Origin: CAZDKK01 sp964603725
GTDB taxonomy: Bacteria; Eisenbacteria; RBG-16-71-46; CAIMUX01; WJJG01
Direction of reading: 5' to 3'
Length of the DNA stretch: 64,000 nucleotides
Assembly (NCBI GenBank): GCA_964603725.1
Contig: CAZRWW010000016.1
Span: 1-64,000 of the forward strand
Shown here: positions 26,151-35,189 of the stretch, piece by piece
Numbering within the stretch: the first letter of the stretch is position 1
Layout of the letters: each line of letters opens with the position of its first letter
The notes under the pieces: generated by a model
Told to the model about the DNA's origin: nothing
The model's input: only the letters and a program-made list of their open reading frames with translations
Databases searched by the model: none
Translations under genes and position numbers: made by a program

Positions 26151-27614
26151 CTACGAACGGTCATTCTCATCCTCATGCCCGTCGTCATACACGCCGACGA
26201 TGCGCATGACCTTGCCCGAACCGTTCCGCTCGAAGCGGAAACGGACGTAGTCGAGATCCCCCACGCGAAACAGATCCTTACCCATCGGTGTGAGCAGCAT
26301 CCTCGGCCGGTCTTCACGCTGGTAGTACAGGCCATCGCTCAGCAGGGTCACGCTGCGAGGGCCGTACGTGCCGGAATACTCGGCCAACTGCTCACGGCTC
26401 AGGGCGAAAGGGTTGACCTGGCACTCCAGGCCCTGAATCGCCCAGCTCAGCTTGAAGCGCGCATCCTCGTCGTGCTCCGCCTCCGCGAGCTGCTTGAGGG
26501 CCTTCATGTGCGCGACCGCCAGCGCCTGATCGCTGGACACAGCGATGTCGGGAATGACGCCCTCGCCCTCCCAGCCCTCGCCCGTCTTCGGGTCGAAAGC
26601 GCGGCCGTGAGGAAGGCGCATGCCGATGCGAAAGCCGTCGAAGTGAAAGAAGCTGGAGACTACCGTGTGACCGCCCCCCGCGGTCGTGTCGCCCACCACG
26701 GTCGCGCGCTTCAGGTGCTTCATGTCGAAGGCGAACTCCTCCGCGGCCGAGGCCGTGAAGCTGCTGATCAGCACATAAACGGGCATGTCCGTCAGGCGCC
26801 GGCCGGGCACATAATCCAGGGAGTGCGATTGCTCGGTTGTTTCCGTGTCGCGCACGTACCAGTTGATCAGGTGCTGTTGGTCCTTGAACAGGTAACCAGC
26901 CAGCATTCGGATCATGGACGCGCTGCCGCCGCTGTTCTGACGCAAGTCGATGATCAGGGCATAGGAATTGGCCAGGAAGTTCATGGCCGCGGCGGCGGTT
27001 TCCCCGGCCGGATCGGTGTCGACGAACTGGGTCAGCTCGAGATAGCCGACGTTGCCCGACAGGATCTCGGCCTTCTCGAAGCCGTAATTGCGCTCCCTCA
27101 GGCTGCGTTGGGCGCGTTCGGTCTGGCGTGGGTCCTCGACCTGCTTCTCGGCGCTAGGGTCGAGGGGATACATGGCCCGGATTCCGAAGTGATGATCGTC
27201 ATAAACGGTGCGCGCATCGGCGTCGAGCTTCTGCGCGAACTCGACGGGATCGGTCAGCTCCCGGTAGGCGCCCTCGGCATGCTGCGCGCGCAGGTGAGCG
27301 ATGATCCGATCGGCGGTGTCCTTGATGACGTAGATCGTGTCGATGGCCGTGGTGACGCTGTCCAGCACGGCGGCCTGGGTGAGCGCGCTCATGCGGGGCA
27401 GCTCGCCCGGGCGGGCGAAGAACTGCTGCTGGGCGCGGGCCGCGGGCGTCGCGGCGAGCGCGATCGCGATCGCCAGAGCCAGCGCCAGGGCGACCGCAGC
27501 CGCGAACACCGTGGCCATCGACGCCGGGCCCATGAGGGTCGCCCGCCGCGCGGCGACCGACACCGGCGGTCGCGGGGCAGTCCGGTCGTGCGCGATGAAG
27601 CGCGCGCTGGTCAT
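26151..27614 (-). CDS. S41 family peptidase, exported
   Basis: A 487-residue serine protease-like protein. The ATG at 27614 follows CAGGAGG and overlaps the MarR-GNAT stop (ATGA). A long N-terminal hydrophobic segment (about residues 33-58, ending AARAQQ) directs export. The S41 core includes GNVGYLELTQF, ALIIDLRQNSGGS, and the nucleophile segment SSFTASAAEEFAFDMKHLKRA, with GDTTAGG after it. There is no PDZ domain, as in the CtpA-like/IRBP group. A C-terminal domain from about residue 400 resembles the tail seen in related S41 proteins. Substrate unknown. Confidence 0.88.
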   Translation of the reverse strand: MTSARFIAHDRTAPRPPVSVAARRATLMGPASMATVFAAAVALALALAIAIALAATPAARAQQQFFARPGELPRMSALTQAAVLDSVTTAIDTIYVIKDTADRIIAHLRAQHAEGAYRELTDPVEFAQKLDADARTVYDDHHFGIRAMYPLDPSAEKQVEDPRQTERAQRSLRERNYGFEKAEILSGNVGYLELTQFVDTDPAGETAAAAMNFLANSYALIIDLRQNSGGSASMIRMLAGYLFKDQQHLINWYVRDTETTEQSHSLDYVPGRRLTDMPVYVLISSFTASAAEEFAFDMKHLKRATVVGDTTAGGGHTVVSSFFHFDGFRIGMRLPHGRAFDPKTGEGWEGEGVIPDIAVSSDQALAVAHMKALKQLAEAEHDEDARFKLSWAIQGLECQVNPFALSREQLAEYSGTYGPRSVTLLSDGLYYQREDRPRMLLTPMGKDLFRVGDLDYVRFRFERNGSGKVMRIVGVYDDGHEDENDRS

Positions 27615-28687
27615 GCTGAGGCCTCCTGGGATTGGCGCTTGCCAGTGCCCGGCTTCCGGGCCGCCGGCGTTGGCGACTCCTGAACGCGGGCTCCGCCTGC
27701 GGTTGAGCCGGCGAGATCCAGAACCATCGTGATGCTGCACCGCGAGTATTCCGCCCGCGGCAATGGATTGTGCTTCAGCCTGCGGAACCCGAGCTTGCGG
27801 TAGAGACGCGCCGCCTGCGTGAGGCGCGGACTCGTCTGCAGGTGCAGTGCCGGCGCCTTCCAGTCGCGGGCGCGGGCGATGACGGCCTGCGCGAGGGCGG
27901 TGCCGATGCCGCGGCCGCGCGCGTGCGGCGCGACGGCCATCTTGCACAGCTCCAGCAGGCCGCCCGGATGACGAACGAGGGCCGCCGTTCCCACAACCTC
28001 GTCGCCGAGCAACGCGAAGAGGATCGCGCCGCCCCTGCGGATGACAGCGCCGTTGGGATCGTCGAGGATGCGCCAGTCGTGCGGCTCGATCTCGAACTCC
28101 GCTCGCAGCCACTGCTCGTTGAGCACCCTGAAGTGTTTCTTGTACGCCGGGCGATAGTCGGCGATGCGCAGCGTCCCCGGTGCGGCCATCCCCAGCCGGC
28201 CGCGCACGCGGTCCATGACGGACCGGCGGGCGACGGCGGCCTCAATGCGCTCCACGTGGACCAGCAGGTCCGTCCCGGCCTCATCGATCAGCTCGCGGGC
28301 CGCCGCGCGGATCTCGGTCCACACCGGGGCGAGCCGGTGGTGGAGACGCCGCCCGGCGGGCGTGAGGCTCAGGAGCCGCCGGCGGTCGTCGCGACGATCC
28401 CTGGTCTGGCGCGCGAGCCCGGCCCGGACAATCTGGTCTGCTACCTGACTCACGGCCGGATGACTGAGTCCGAGGCCCCGGGCCAACTCGCCGACCGCCA
28501 GCGGCGAGCGCCGGCCAAGCGTGTAGAAGACGGTGAACCAGCGGGGCTGGAAGTCGACGCCCAGGTCGGCATAGAAGCCCGCCGCGTCCTTCATGAGCGT
28601 CTCGCTGAGCCGCTTCAGTCGGCTGGCGAGCGCCAGCTCGCCCAGTTCAGCCATGATGTCCATGCTCATACGCGCACTGCGGGCCAC
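27611..28687 (-). CDS. MarR-type regulator fused to GNAT acetyltransferase
   Basis: A 358-residue two-domain protein. Residues ~20-150 form a MarR winged helix (ARGLGLSHPAVSQVADQIVRAG; wing RDRRDDRRRLLSLTPAGRRL). Residues ~170-325 form a GNAT domain whose acetyl-CoA loop is HARGRGIGTALAQ. This fusion is a known architecture in bacteria. The GTG at 28687 is chosen because AGGAGG precedes it by five bases; an ATG six codons in is the alternative. A palindrome 42 bp upstream may be its own operator. It is translationally coupled to the S41 protease. Confidence 0.9.
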   Translation of the reverse strand: MARSARMSMDIMAELGELALASRLKRLSETLMKDAAGFYADLGVDFQPRWFTVFYTLGRRSPLAVGELARGLGLSHPAVSQVADQIVRAGLARQTRDRRDDRRRLLSLTPAGRRLHHRLAPVWTEIRAAARELIDEAGTDLLVHVERIEAAVARRSVMDRVRGRLGMAAPGTLRIADYRPAYKKHFRVLNEQWLRAEFEIEPHDWRILDDPNGAVIRRGGAILFALLGDEVVGTAALVRHPGGLLELCKMAVAPHARGRGIGTALAQAVIARARDWKAPALHLQTSPRLTQAARLYRKLGFRRLKHNPLPRAEYSRCSITMVLDLAGSTAGGARVQESPTPAARKPGTGKRQSQEASA

Positions 28688-28728
28688 GGCCGCCTCCTCG
28701 CTCCGTCCGATAGACGCAGAAATTAGGT

Positions 28729-28744
28729 AAGTAGTTTAGTACTT
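28729..28744. promoter_or_regulatory. Candidate MarR operator overlapping the promoter
   Basis: AAGTAGTTTAGTACTT: 5-bp arms AAGTA/TACTT (on the opposite strand also AAGTA/TACTT) around six bases, in the only AT-rich stretch near the MarR-GNAT start and 42-57 bp upstream of it. Such placement fits autoregulation by MarR proteins. Confidence 0.5.
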
Positions 28745-28760
28745 TTTTTGAAAAGATGGG

Positions 28761-28816
28761 GGCCCGGGGACGCGGCCCGACGGCCCGGGGACGCGGCCCG
28801 ACGGCCCGGGGACCGG
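28761..28816. repeat. 21-bp tandem repeat between the MarR and TssG genes
   Basis: Two full copies (28761-28781, 28782-28802) and part of a third of a 21-bp GC-rich unit, lying between the two oppositely placed ends of the neighbouring genes (28688-28925). Confidence 0.85.
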
Positions 28817-28925
28817 GCTCGGGCCCGGAGCGTTGGGGTGGGGCCGCAACCCCCTGCCAGCGATAAGGTTGCCGTGTGGCGCCGGCGCCAGTCCACAACT
28901 CCCACAAGGGTAGTACGTTAGGCAA

Positions 28926-30323
28926 TCAGCCCTGTTGCCGGCCGGCCAGGACCGTCCAGGCGCCCAGCGTCGAGGGGTGGAGCCCGGGGTCCAGGGTCGC
29001 CCCGGGGCCCGGTGCCGCGCCGGGGTCCAGGGTCGCCCCGGGGCCCGGTGCCGCGCCGGGGTCCAGCGTCGCCCCGGCCTCCGCGCGCCGGCCGAGCAGC
29101 CAGCCGCTGCCCGCATCGGGCTGCAAGCGCGCCTGCACGACCATGTGGGCGGGAACCAGGTGCACGAGGATGTGGGCGATCTGCGGCCAGCAGCTCGTGA
29201 AGAGCTCGGGCCGGGAGGTTGCCCAGAAGTCGTACAGCGCCTCGAGATCCCCGGCGAAGCCCAGGTCCACGGACACCTGGTGCGCGGCTTCGCCCGTGCG
29301 GCCGCTGGGAAGCGCGGTGAACGGCAGCCCTGCGTAGCGGCCGCCGCGCTCGGGCGCCAGCGGGCCGATGGAGAAGAAGACGCCCGTGCCGATCTCGCTC
29401 GTTTCGCTGCCGGCAAAGCCCTGACCGAGCGGCGCACGCCCCGCAGATCTGGCTGCCGCCCCTGCCGCCCTGGTCGGCAGCCCGGCGGGCCTGGGCGCCG
29501 GCCCGGTCGGCCTGGTTGCCGGACCGCCAGACCTGGTCGGCGCTCCGGCAGCCGCGGCGCCCCCCGCGCCGGTCATGCTGGCCGCGCCGGTCGCGCCCGG
29601 CGTGCCTCGGGACCTGCCCGCCGCGAAACCGCCCACGCCGCGACCGGTGCCCGCGGCGCCGCGGGCCAGCACGAGCTGCTGCTCCGGCGGGATGGGCTCG
29701 CGATGGGCGTCATCGGTTCCGGCCGTCACCGGGTCGCCCAGGAACCAGGCGAGGATCTCGGCCGCGGCCGGCAGATTGCCCGCGAAGCGCGGCAGGAGCG
29801 GCAGGATGCGCAGCCACGCCCGGAGCTGGTCCGCGTCGAACACGCGCCGGGCCGCCGCAAGCAACTGCTCGGGCAATCCAAGCACCTGGTAGAGGAAGCT
29901 CTCGTAGGCCGCGCTGCCGTGGGCGCCGCTGAAGACGGCGTTCCAGTGGCGCAGGCGGGCTAGGGCGAGCAGGCGCGCCTTGTCGAACGGCGCGAAGAGC
30001 ATGCGCGCGGCGGCGAGCTGGTCGCGGCCCTCGCGCCCCGGCAGCGACACGAAGGCGCGCTCGGGGAAGCGATCGAGGAGGCTGTCCTCGGCGAGGCGCA
30101 GCGTGACTTCCACGCCGTGACGCACGGGATCGCCCGGCTCGGGGTGCTGCTCGAGCACGGGCGGGCTGGGCTGGCGGCGACGTCCTTCCAGCACCAGGCG
30201 GATCTCCTCCGCCTCGACGCCGATCTGCTCGAGCTGGCAGAGCGCGCTCAGGGCGCTCGAGCTCGACGGGAATCGGTCCACGCGGGCGAAACGCGGGTAC
30301 CAGGGCGCGGGGCGTGAACTCAT
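28926..30323 (-). CDS. tssG: TssG-like type VI secretion baseplate protein
   Basis: A 465-residue protein starting at the ATG at 30323, which overlaps the TssF stop (ATGA). Position after TssF, length, and patches such as FARVDRFPSSSSALSAL (near the start) and QVLGLPEQLLAAARRVF fit the TssG wedge subunit, though identity is weak by eye. Residues ~255-335 form an Ala/Gly/Pro/Arg-rich low-complexity stretch. The C-terminus ends in repeats of GATLDPGAAPGP before a final segment HPSTLGAWTVLAGRQQG. The function rests on context with TssE, TssF and VgrG. Confidence 0.6.
   Translation of the reverse strand: MSSRPAPWYPRFARVDRFPSSSSALSALCQLEQIGVEAEEIRLVLEGRRRQPSPPVLEQHPEPGDPVRHGVEVTLRLAEDSLLDRFPERAFVSLPGREGRDQLAAARMLFAPFDKARLLALARLRHWNAVFSGAHGSAAYESFLYQVLGLPEQLLAAARRVFDADQLRAWLRILPLLPRFAGNLPAAAEILAWFLGDPVTAGTDDAHREPIPPEQQLVLARGAAGTGRGVGGFAAGRSRGTPGATGAASMTGAGGAAAAGAPTRSGGPATRPTGPAPRPAGLPTRAAGAAARSAGRAPLGQGFAGSETSEIGTGVFFSIGPLAPERGGRYAGLPFTALPSGRTGEAAHQVSVDLGFAGDLEALYDFWATSRPELFTSCWPQIAHILVHLVPAHMVVQARLQPDAGSGWLLGRRAEAGATLDPGAAPGPGATLDPGAAPGPGATLDPGLHPSTLGAWTVLAGRQQG
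28989..29079. repeat. 36-bp in-frame repeat in the TssG-like gene
   Basis: Two full copies (28989-29024, 29025-29060) and a partial third of a 36-bp unit encode GATLDPGAAPGP near the C-terminus. The multiple of three keeps the reading frame. Copy number is a likely source of variation. Confidence 0.85.
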
Positions 30324-32128
30324 CGGGCGACTCCCCCGTCGGCTTCCGGCAGCACGTCGACCCACATGCCGGCCGGCACGCGGGCCTCGATCTGGCGGGT
30401 GGCCATCCGGCAGATCGCCTCCTGCTCCGCGGGCGCGAGCTGCGCCTGCGGATCGAAGCGCACGTTCAGGCGCACGCCCGGCACGAGGCGCCGCTCGCGC
30501 GTCAAAGCGGCGCGCTCGGGGCGCACCGCCGCCACGCGCGCGTCCAGGGCATGCAGGAACGACTTCAGGTCGAGCACCGTCATCAGCCGATCGCGCGTCC
30601 GCAGCCAGGTGGCGGCCCGCGCGTACTGGCGGGCAAGCACCGCGGCCCCGCCGGACTGGAGCGAGTCGGGCGCCGTCCCGTCCGCCTGGTAGCCGTCGCC
30701 GCCGCCGCGGGCCGGCAGGAGGAGCTGCAGATCGGCGACCTCGGGAAAGTCCAGTCCGTTGGCCGGCAGTCGCGCGAGGATGTCGAGTTGCGGAGTGTTC
30801 GCCTCGGTGGTGATCAAGTGGCCGGTGTACAAGTCGAAGTGTCCGGCCTTGGGGATCTTGCGGCGCGGGACGTGGACGATCAACGTGACATCGTCGGCGC
30901 CCGCCTCGAGCGTGAACCAGCGGTCCTCGCCCTTGGCGAATGCGTCGTAGACGTAGGGGTATTCGTTGCCCTCCTTGTCGACGAGCGCCGTCACCACCCA
31001 GCGCCCGAAGGTGCGGCAGTACTGTCCGGGGCGATCGGCGAGACCGAGCTCGAAGACCTCGGTCTGGACGTTGTAGTCGTTCTCGGTGATGTTGAAGCGG
31101 TCGCGCGCGTCGCGGCGGTAGCCGATGGCCAGGCGCGCATTGACGGCGATCAGCGCCAGCAGCGCGCGCGGATCATCGGCCACGACGTAGGGGAGAGCCG
31201 CCTGCAGCCAGATCGCCTTGCCCCCCAGCGCCGCGACGTCGGCCAGCTCCGGCGCGGATTCGGCCGCGGCGGCGATGGGTGGGGGCACGGGGCTCGGGCG
31301 CAGAGCGACGCCCGGCGCGAACCGCCGCACGAGATCGGCGTCCAGGTGCTCGGACTCGATGCGCGCGAAGAGGCTGGCCTCGGTGGGGAAGCGGCTCCAC
31401 GCCGCGGAGCCGGCCGCGCGGGCGTCGGGCAGCGGGGGCGCCAGGAGCGCGGAGGCCGAGAAGTCGCCGCTCGCGCCGGCCGCGTGCCAGGTGGCCGCGT
31501 CCAGGTAGGCGCTGAAACCGCGCTGCGGGTCCGAGCCCGGGAAGAGCCCCGGAATCCCGGTGTCGTTGGGTTGCACCAGCAGCGAGAGGTACCCGCTGTC
31601 AATGGACGGCTCGCTCGATGTCAGGGCGAGGATGATGCTCGGCCGGGCGAACGGCTCGCGGGCGGCGTGTCGCGTGCTCGTCAGCTTGAACGCTTCATCC
31701 CAGCGCAGGCGGTAGATCGAGCTGCCCACGCAGTAGAACACCGCCGCCAGATCCATGGGGATCATCTCGCGTTCGCCGACGACCGCGTACTCGGGGGTGA
31801 AGCGCCCGATCGGCCGCTGCCAGGCCACTCGCATGGCCGGCCCGACCAGGGCGCGCTTCTTCAGCCGCATGCCCACGACCGTCTGGGCCGGGCTCTCGAG
31901 GAAGGGCTCGGCGAAGTAGTTGCGCAGCAGGGTGCGCCGGTTGTACTCGAGCGCCTGGTCGACCCGGCCGTAGAGCGACTCGAGCTCGCGCGCGAAGCCG
32001 TTGATGAAGAGCTCCAACACCGGGTCCATCGGCGCGCCGCGAGTGTGCACGCCCACAGCCTGGGCCTCCGCCAGGAGGTCGGCCCGGATCTGTTCGTACG
32101 TTCTGCCGTGTTGCGGTGGTGCCATCAT
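30320..32128 (-). CDS. tssF: TssF-like type VI secretion baseplate protein
   Basis: A 602-residue baseplate wedge protein. The ATG at 32128 (a second ATG follows) has GGAGAG just upstream. The N-terminal part DPVLELFINGFARELESLYGRVDQ, RRTLLRNYFAEPFLESPAQTVV and the mid segment QCEF-free beta-rich domain fit TssF/VasA, which is normally about 590-620 residues. TssF pairs with TssG, which is encoded just downstream with a four-base overlap, and TssE lies upstream. It is strongly diverged from proteobacterial TssF, so the call relies on length, order and weak similarity. Confidence 0.7.
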   Translation of the reverse strand: MMAPPQHGRTYEQIRADLLAEAQAVGVHTRGAPMDPVLELFINGFARELESLYGRVDQALEYNRRTLLRNYFAEPFLESPAQTVVGMRLKKRALVGPAMRVAWQRPIGRFTPEYAVVGEREMIPMDLAAVFYCVGSSIYRLRWDEAFKLTSTRHAAREPFARPSIILALTSSEPSIDSGYLSLLVQPNDTGIPGLFPGSDPQRGFSAYLDAATWHAAGASGDFSASALLAPPLPDARAAGSAAWSRFPTEASLFARIESEHLDADLVRRFAPGVALRPSPVPPPIAAAAESAPELADVAALGGKAIWLQAALPYVVADDPRALLALIAVNARLAIGYRRDARDRFNITENDYNVQTEVFELGLADRPGQYCRTFGRWVVTALVDKEGNEYPYVYDAFAKGEDRWFTLEAGADDVTLIVHVPRRKIPKAGHFDLYTGHLITTEANTPQLDILARLPANGLDFPEVADLQLLLPARGGGDGYQADGTAPDSLQSGGAAVLARQYARAATWLRTRDRLMTVLDLKSFLHALDARVAAVRPERAALTRERRLVPGVRLNVRFDPQAQLAPAEQEAICRMATRQIEARVPAGMWVDVLPEADGGVAR

Positions 32129-32159
32129 GCTCTCCAGCGCCGTCCCGCCCAGGCGCCCC

Positions 32160-32229
32160 GGCCGGGCGCGCCACTTCGGCCACGCTCGGCCGGGCGCGCC
32201 ACTTCGGCCACGCTCGGCCGGGCGCGCGG
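32160..32229. repeat. 28-bp tandem repeat between the TssE and TssF genes
   Basis: Two full copies (32160-32187, 32188-32215) and a partial third of a 28-bp GC-rich unit, plus extra GGCC runs, occupy the 140-bp space 32129-32268. They form no gene. Confidence 0.85.
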
Positions 32230-32268
32230 CCCCGAGCGCCCCGGCCCGGCCGCCGGCCGGCCGGGCGG

Positions 32269-32616
32269 TCAGGCCCCCAAGAGGTTCCCCATCGACATCC
32301 GAATGCGGTAGTTGTTCCGGCCGTGACGCAGGGTCAGCGCGACGCTTCGGTCGGCGCCCTGGCTCTCCCCGCCCGAGATCAGCAGCGTCATGCTGCCGCG
32401 GTGGACGCGGTTGAACTCGTCCACCATGACGCGCAGGTATTCCTCGGACGAGATCCACGAGAGGTCGTCGAGCGCGACCCCGAAGTCGAGACTGGGATCG
32501 GCCTCGTACTTGCGCGCCGCAAAGAAAAGAGCGACGTAGCGGCTCAGGGCCTCCTCCGGCGCGGCCCGCCGAAAGGCGCCGGTCTCGTGACGCAGGGGCA
32601 GATCGAGGTAGTCCAT
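32269..32616 (-). CDS. tssE: TssE/gp25-like baseplate protein
   Basis: A 115-residue protein of the gp25-like family, the sheath-initiator part of contractile baseplates. The ATG at 32616 has an AAGGGGATCC site. Conserved features are YEADPSLDFGVALDDLSWIS and ESQGADRSVALTLRHGRNNYRIRMSMGNLLG. An earlier in-frame start at 32664 that would overlap VgrG is less likely. Confidence 0.7.
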   Translation of the reverse strand: MDYLDLPLRHETGAFRRAAPEEALSRYVALFFAARKYEADPSLDFGVALDDLSWISSEEYLRVMVDEFNRVHRGSMTLLISGGESQGADRSVALTLRHGRNNYRIRMSMGNLLGA

Positions 32617-32660
32617 CGGATCCCCTTGAACAACTCCCGGCACGCCGCCCGGCGCGTCGA

Positions 32661-34583
32661 TCAATTCAGGTCGATCTTGGCCGCCTGCAGCTTGAGGGTC
32701 GCCCCGCCGTTGATCTCGTAGCCGACCGAGGCCTCCTGCTTGACCTGCATGCCGGCCTTGGTCTCGTAGTTCATGCCAGCCTCGAGCTTGACGTTCGAGT
32801 CGGCCTTCATTTCCATGTCGCCGCTGGCCTTGGCCTTGAGATTGGCGCCCGACTCGATCTCGGTCTGCGTGCCCGACTTGATCTTGATCGCCTGCTCCGT
32901 CTCGATGCTGAGGTTCTTGGCCTTGATCGTGAGCGAGCCATCGTCGACGGCGGTGATCTGGCAGGCCTGGCCGCCGACCTGGATGTCGATGCTGGCGGGC
33001 GAGACCTCGGACAGCACCACCGATGCGTTCGGGGTCGCGATGATCAGGCGCGCGGCATCCGTCGACGTGTCATGGATGATCAGCGTGCCGGCCTTGGTGC
33101 GATAATACTTGATGTTGTTCTCGGTCTGCATCGCGCTGGTGATCGAGAACTCGCCGGGCAGATCGGCCACCAGCGCCTTGTGGGCGCCGTTGTACACGGA
33201 GCCCAGCATGACCGGCATCGCGAAGCCGCTCGGATCGAGGCTGAGCAGCACCTCGTCGCTGACCTCGGGCAGATCGAGGGTGCCGTGGTCCGCCCCGGCG
33301 GCGTCGACGGTGCAGCGCACGAAGATCTCCGGCGAGGGATCGGCGTTGGTGAGCGGGTAGAGGCGCACCTTGACGCGGCCGATGTTGCTGGGGTCGCAGG
33401 CGTCGGTGACGCTGCCGCTCACGATGCGCGCGGCGGGCCCGCCGCGCGTGTCGGTCGGGTCCTGCAGCGGCGGGGCGCCGTCGGCGCAGACCTCGAACGC
33501 GGCGCGGTAGTCCTCGTCGACCACCCGGTGGTGGCAGCGCGTCACCAGGAAGCGATCGCCCTCGAGCGCCGCGAACTCGCGCGTCGCCGCGGGCGCGATG
33601 TAGACGACCGACCCCAGACCGAGCCCGAGCGCGTCGGACTCGCCGCTCCCGCTCACCATGCCGGCGATCCGCAGGCGGGCCCAGCGGCCGACGATCGCGT
33701 CGAACTCCTGCTGCGAGAAGTGCTCATCCGGCTCGACCACCAACCCCTCGATCTCGCTGGAGGCGGTGGCCTTCTGCGCCAGCGGACTGCTGGGCGCGGG
33801 GGCCGTGCCGGGCCCCGTCCAGATGCGCACTTCCTCGAGCTGCTCGCCGCTCGCCTCGTCGAGCCCGCCCTCGCCGAAGTGCTGGTAGGCGTAGCCGCGG
33901 GTGGCCGTCTCGGCGTTGGCCAGCCCCAGGCGGAACCGATTCAGGTTCTGCCCCAGCGCCAGATCGATCTGCGTCTCCTGGCCCGAGACCGCTTCCCACG
34001 GATCGGCGACATGGATGTGGAGGTCCGCGTTGCGGGCGGCGACGAAGAGCCCCATCTTGCGGGCCAGGCGCAGCAGGAAGGCCCAGTCGGTCTCGCCCCA
34101 CTGGGCGGCGAAGCCGATGCGCTTGTTCCCGAGCGACCCCAGGTGCGTGTTCACCGCGGCGATCGCCCCGCCCTGGTAGTCGGTGAGCAGCTCATCGATC
34201 AGCCCTTGGAGCGTCGTTTCCTGGAAGATCCTCGTGCGCGGCACGGCGTCCAGCGCGGTCGACCCGCTCGTGGCCGTGACCTCGAGCCGCAGCTCGCCGG
34301 GCTCGTAGGCCAGCGCGGTCTGTTGCACGAGACCTTCGAAGAACAACACCGGACCGGGTGACTCGTCCTCGGGGATGGTCAGGTCCTCCAGCTCCACGCG
34401 CAGCGACTGGCCGACCAGGGTGGCGAAGTCGGGGATGGCGTCTTCCTGATCCGGCTTGTGCACGTGACTCAAGACCAGCCGGAGCCGCTGGTGGGCGAAG
34501 GCCTCCTCGATCAGTTCGAGCTCGAGGATCTTGGCGCCGAGCTGACTGTCGCCGAGCGTGACGATGGTTCTGACGGGTCGCAT
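32661..34583 (-). CDS. vgrG: VgrG/TssI spike protein
   Basis: A 640-residue trimeric spike tip on which the PAAR protein sits. The N-terminal gp27-like half runs to about residue 350; the OB-fold gp5-like part includes CDPSNIGRVKVRLYPLTNADPSPEIFVRCTV and DEVLLSLDPSGFAMPVMLGSVYN. The last ~130 residues are a repetitive beta-helix needle (KSGTQTEIESGANLKAKASG and similar). No extra C-terminal effector domain is seen. It lies between the Hcp and TssE genes. Confidence 0.92.
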   Translation of the reverse strand: MRPVRTIVTLGDSQLGAKILELELIEEAFAHQRLRLVLSHVHKPDQEDAIPDFATLVGQSLRVELEDLTIPEDESPGPVLFFEGLVQQTALAYEPGELRLEVTATSGSTALDAVPRTRIFQETTLQGLIDELLTDYQGGAIAAVNTHLGSLGNKRIGFAAQWGETDWAFLLRLARKMGLFVAARNADLHIHVADPWEAVSGQETQIDLALGQNLNRFRLGLANAETATRGYAYQHFGEGGLDEASGEQLEEVRIWTGPGTAPAPSSPLAQKATASSEIEGLVVEPDEHFSQQEFDAIVGRWARLRIAGMVSGSGESDALGLGLGSVVYIAPAATREFAALEGDRFLVTRCHHRVVDEDYRAAFEVCADGAPPLQDPTDTRGGPAARIVSGSVTDACDPSNIGRVKVRLYPLTNADPSPEIFVRCTVDAAGADHGTLDLPEVSDEVLLSLDPSGFAMPVMLGSVYNGAHKALVADLPGEFSITSAMQTENNIKYYRTKAGTLIIHDTSTDAARLIIATPNASVVLSEVSPASIDIQVGGQACQITAVDDGSLTIKAKNLSIETEQAIKIKSGTQTEIESGANLKAKASGDMEMKADSNVKLEAGMNYETKAGMQVKQEASVGYEINGGATLKLQAAKIDLN

Positions 34584-34688
34584 GGGAAGACCTTCCCTCT
34601 CCGGGGACGCTCACGCACCCCGCGGCGCGGGAGGCTGGCGCGAGCGCACATCCCGGCGGTGACGGGCCCGTGGGAGACCGCCGGCCGG

Positions 34689-35102
34689 CTAGACCTCAGG
34701 CCAGTTGTCGTCGTGCGCCGTGCCGTCGACCGTGACGATCTCGGCCTGGATCTTGACTTCCTCGTAGATCCGGCGGGCGACGTCCTCGACACGCCGGTCG
34801 GGCATGCCTTCCTGATACTGGTGCACGAAGCCGTGGTCCCAGATCAGCTCGCGGATCTTCGTACCGTCCTCGTCGAGGAACTCGATCTTGCCCGACTTCC
34901 AGTTGGCCTCGGTCGACTCGGCCGCCCACGTGAACCAGTCGGCCTCCTCGGTGCTCGCGCGGCGAATCGTGATGAGACCGTTGCGCGCCTTGTCCGACGG
35001 CCGGTAGTTCTTCTCATCCGGAATGGTGAACTGCTCGTAGGTCACGGAGATGATGCCCGAGTAGGCCTTGTTGGCCACGAAAACCTTGGCTTGATGCGCC
35101 AT
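34689..35102 (-). CDS. hcp: Hcp/TssD tube protein 1
   Basis: A 137-residue protein of the TssD family (Bacteroidetes-type Hcp) that builds the inner tube of the injection system. The ATG at 35102 has GGGGAGG upstream. Key stretch: FTWAAESTEANWKSGKIEFLD followed by DHGFVHQYQEGMPD. It is clearly paralogous to the gene just upstream (FTWAYNSQPKNFQSGKVEFYN; WDKGYVAKYKEGVPD). The two may form a mixed tube or serve different effectors. Confidence 0.85.
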   Translation of the reverse strand: MAHQAKVFVANKAYSGIISVTYEQFTIPDEKNYRPSDKARNGLITIRRASTEEADWFTWAAESTEANWKSGKIEFLDEDGTKIRELIWDHGFVHQYQEGMPDRRVEDVARRIYEEVKIQAEIVTVDGTAHDDNWPEV

Positions 35103-35189
35103 TGCTTCAACCTCCCCAAGAACGCCGGCGAGTCGCAGCCCATCCGGCGGAAACCATCACACCCCTACCTGCCTGCGTCCGGCGAGCGA

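Noticed and set aside
25380..27683. 767-codon plus-strand open frame
   Set aside because: It spans the nucleotidyltransferase and S41 genes in antisense and has no known motif.
28688..28925. CRISPR-like array at the 21-bp repeat
   Set aside because: The copies are directly adjacent with no spacers, so it is a simple tandem repeat.
30314..32311. 665-codon plus-strand open frame
   Set aside because: Antisense shadow of the TssF-like gene with no ribosome site or domain.
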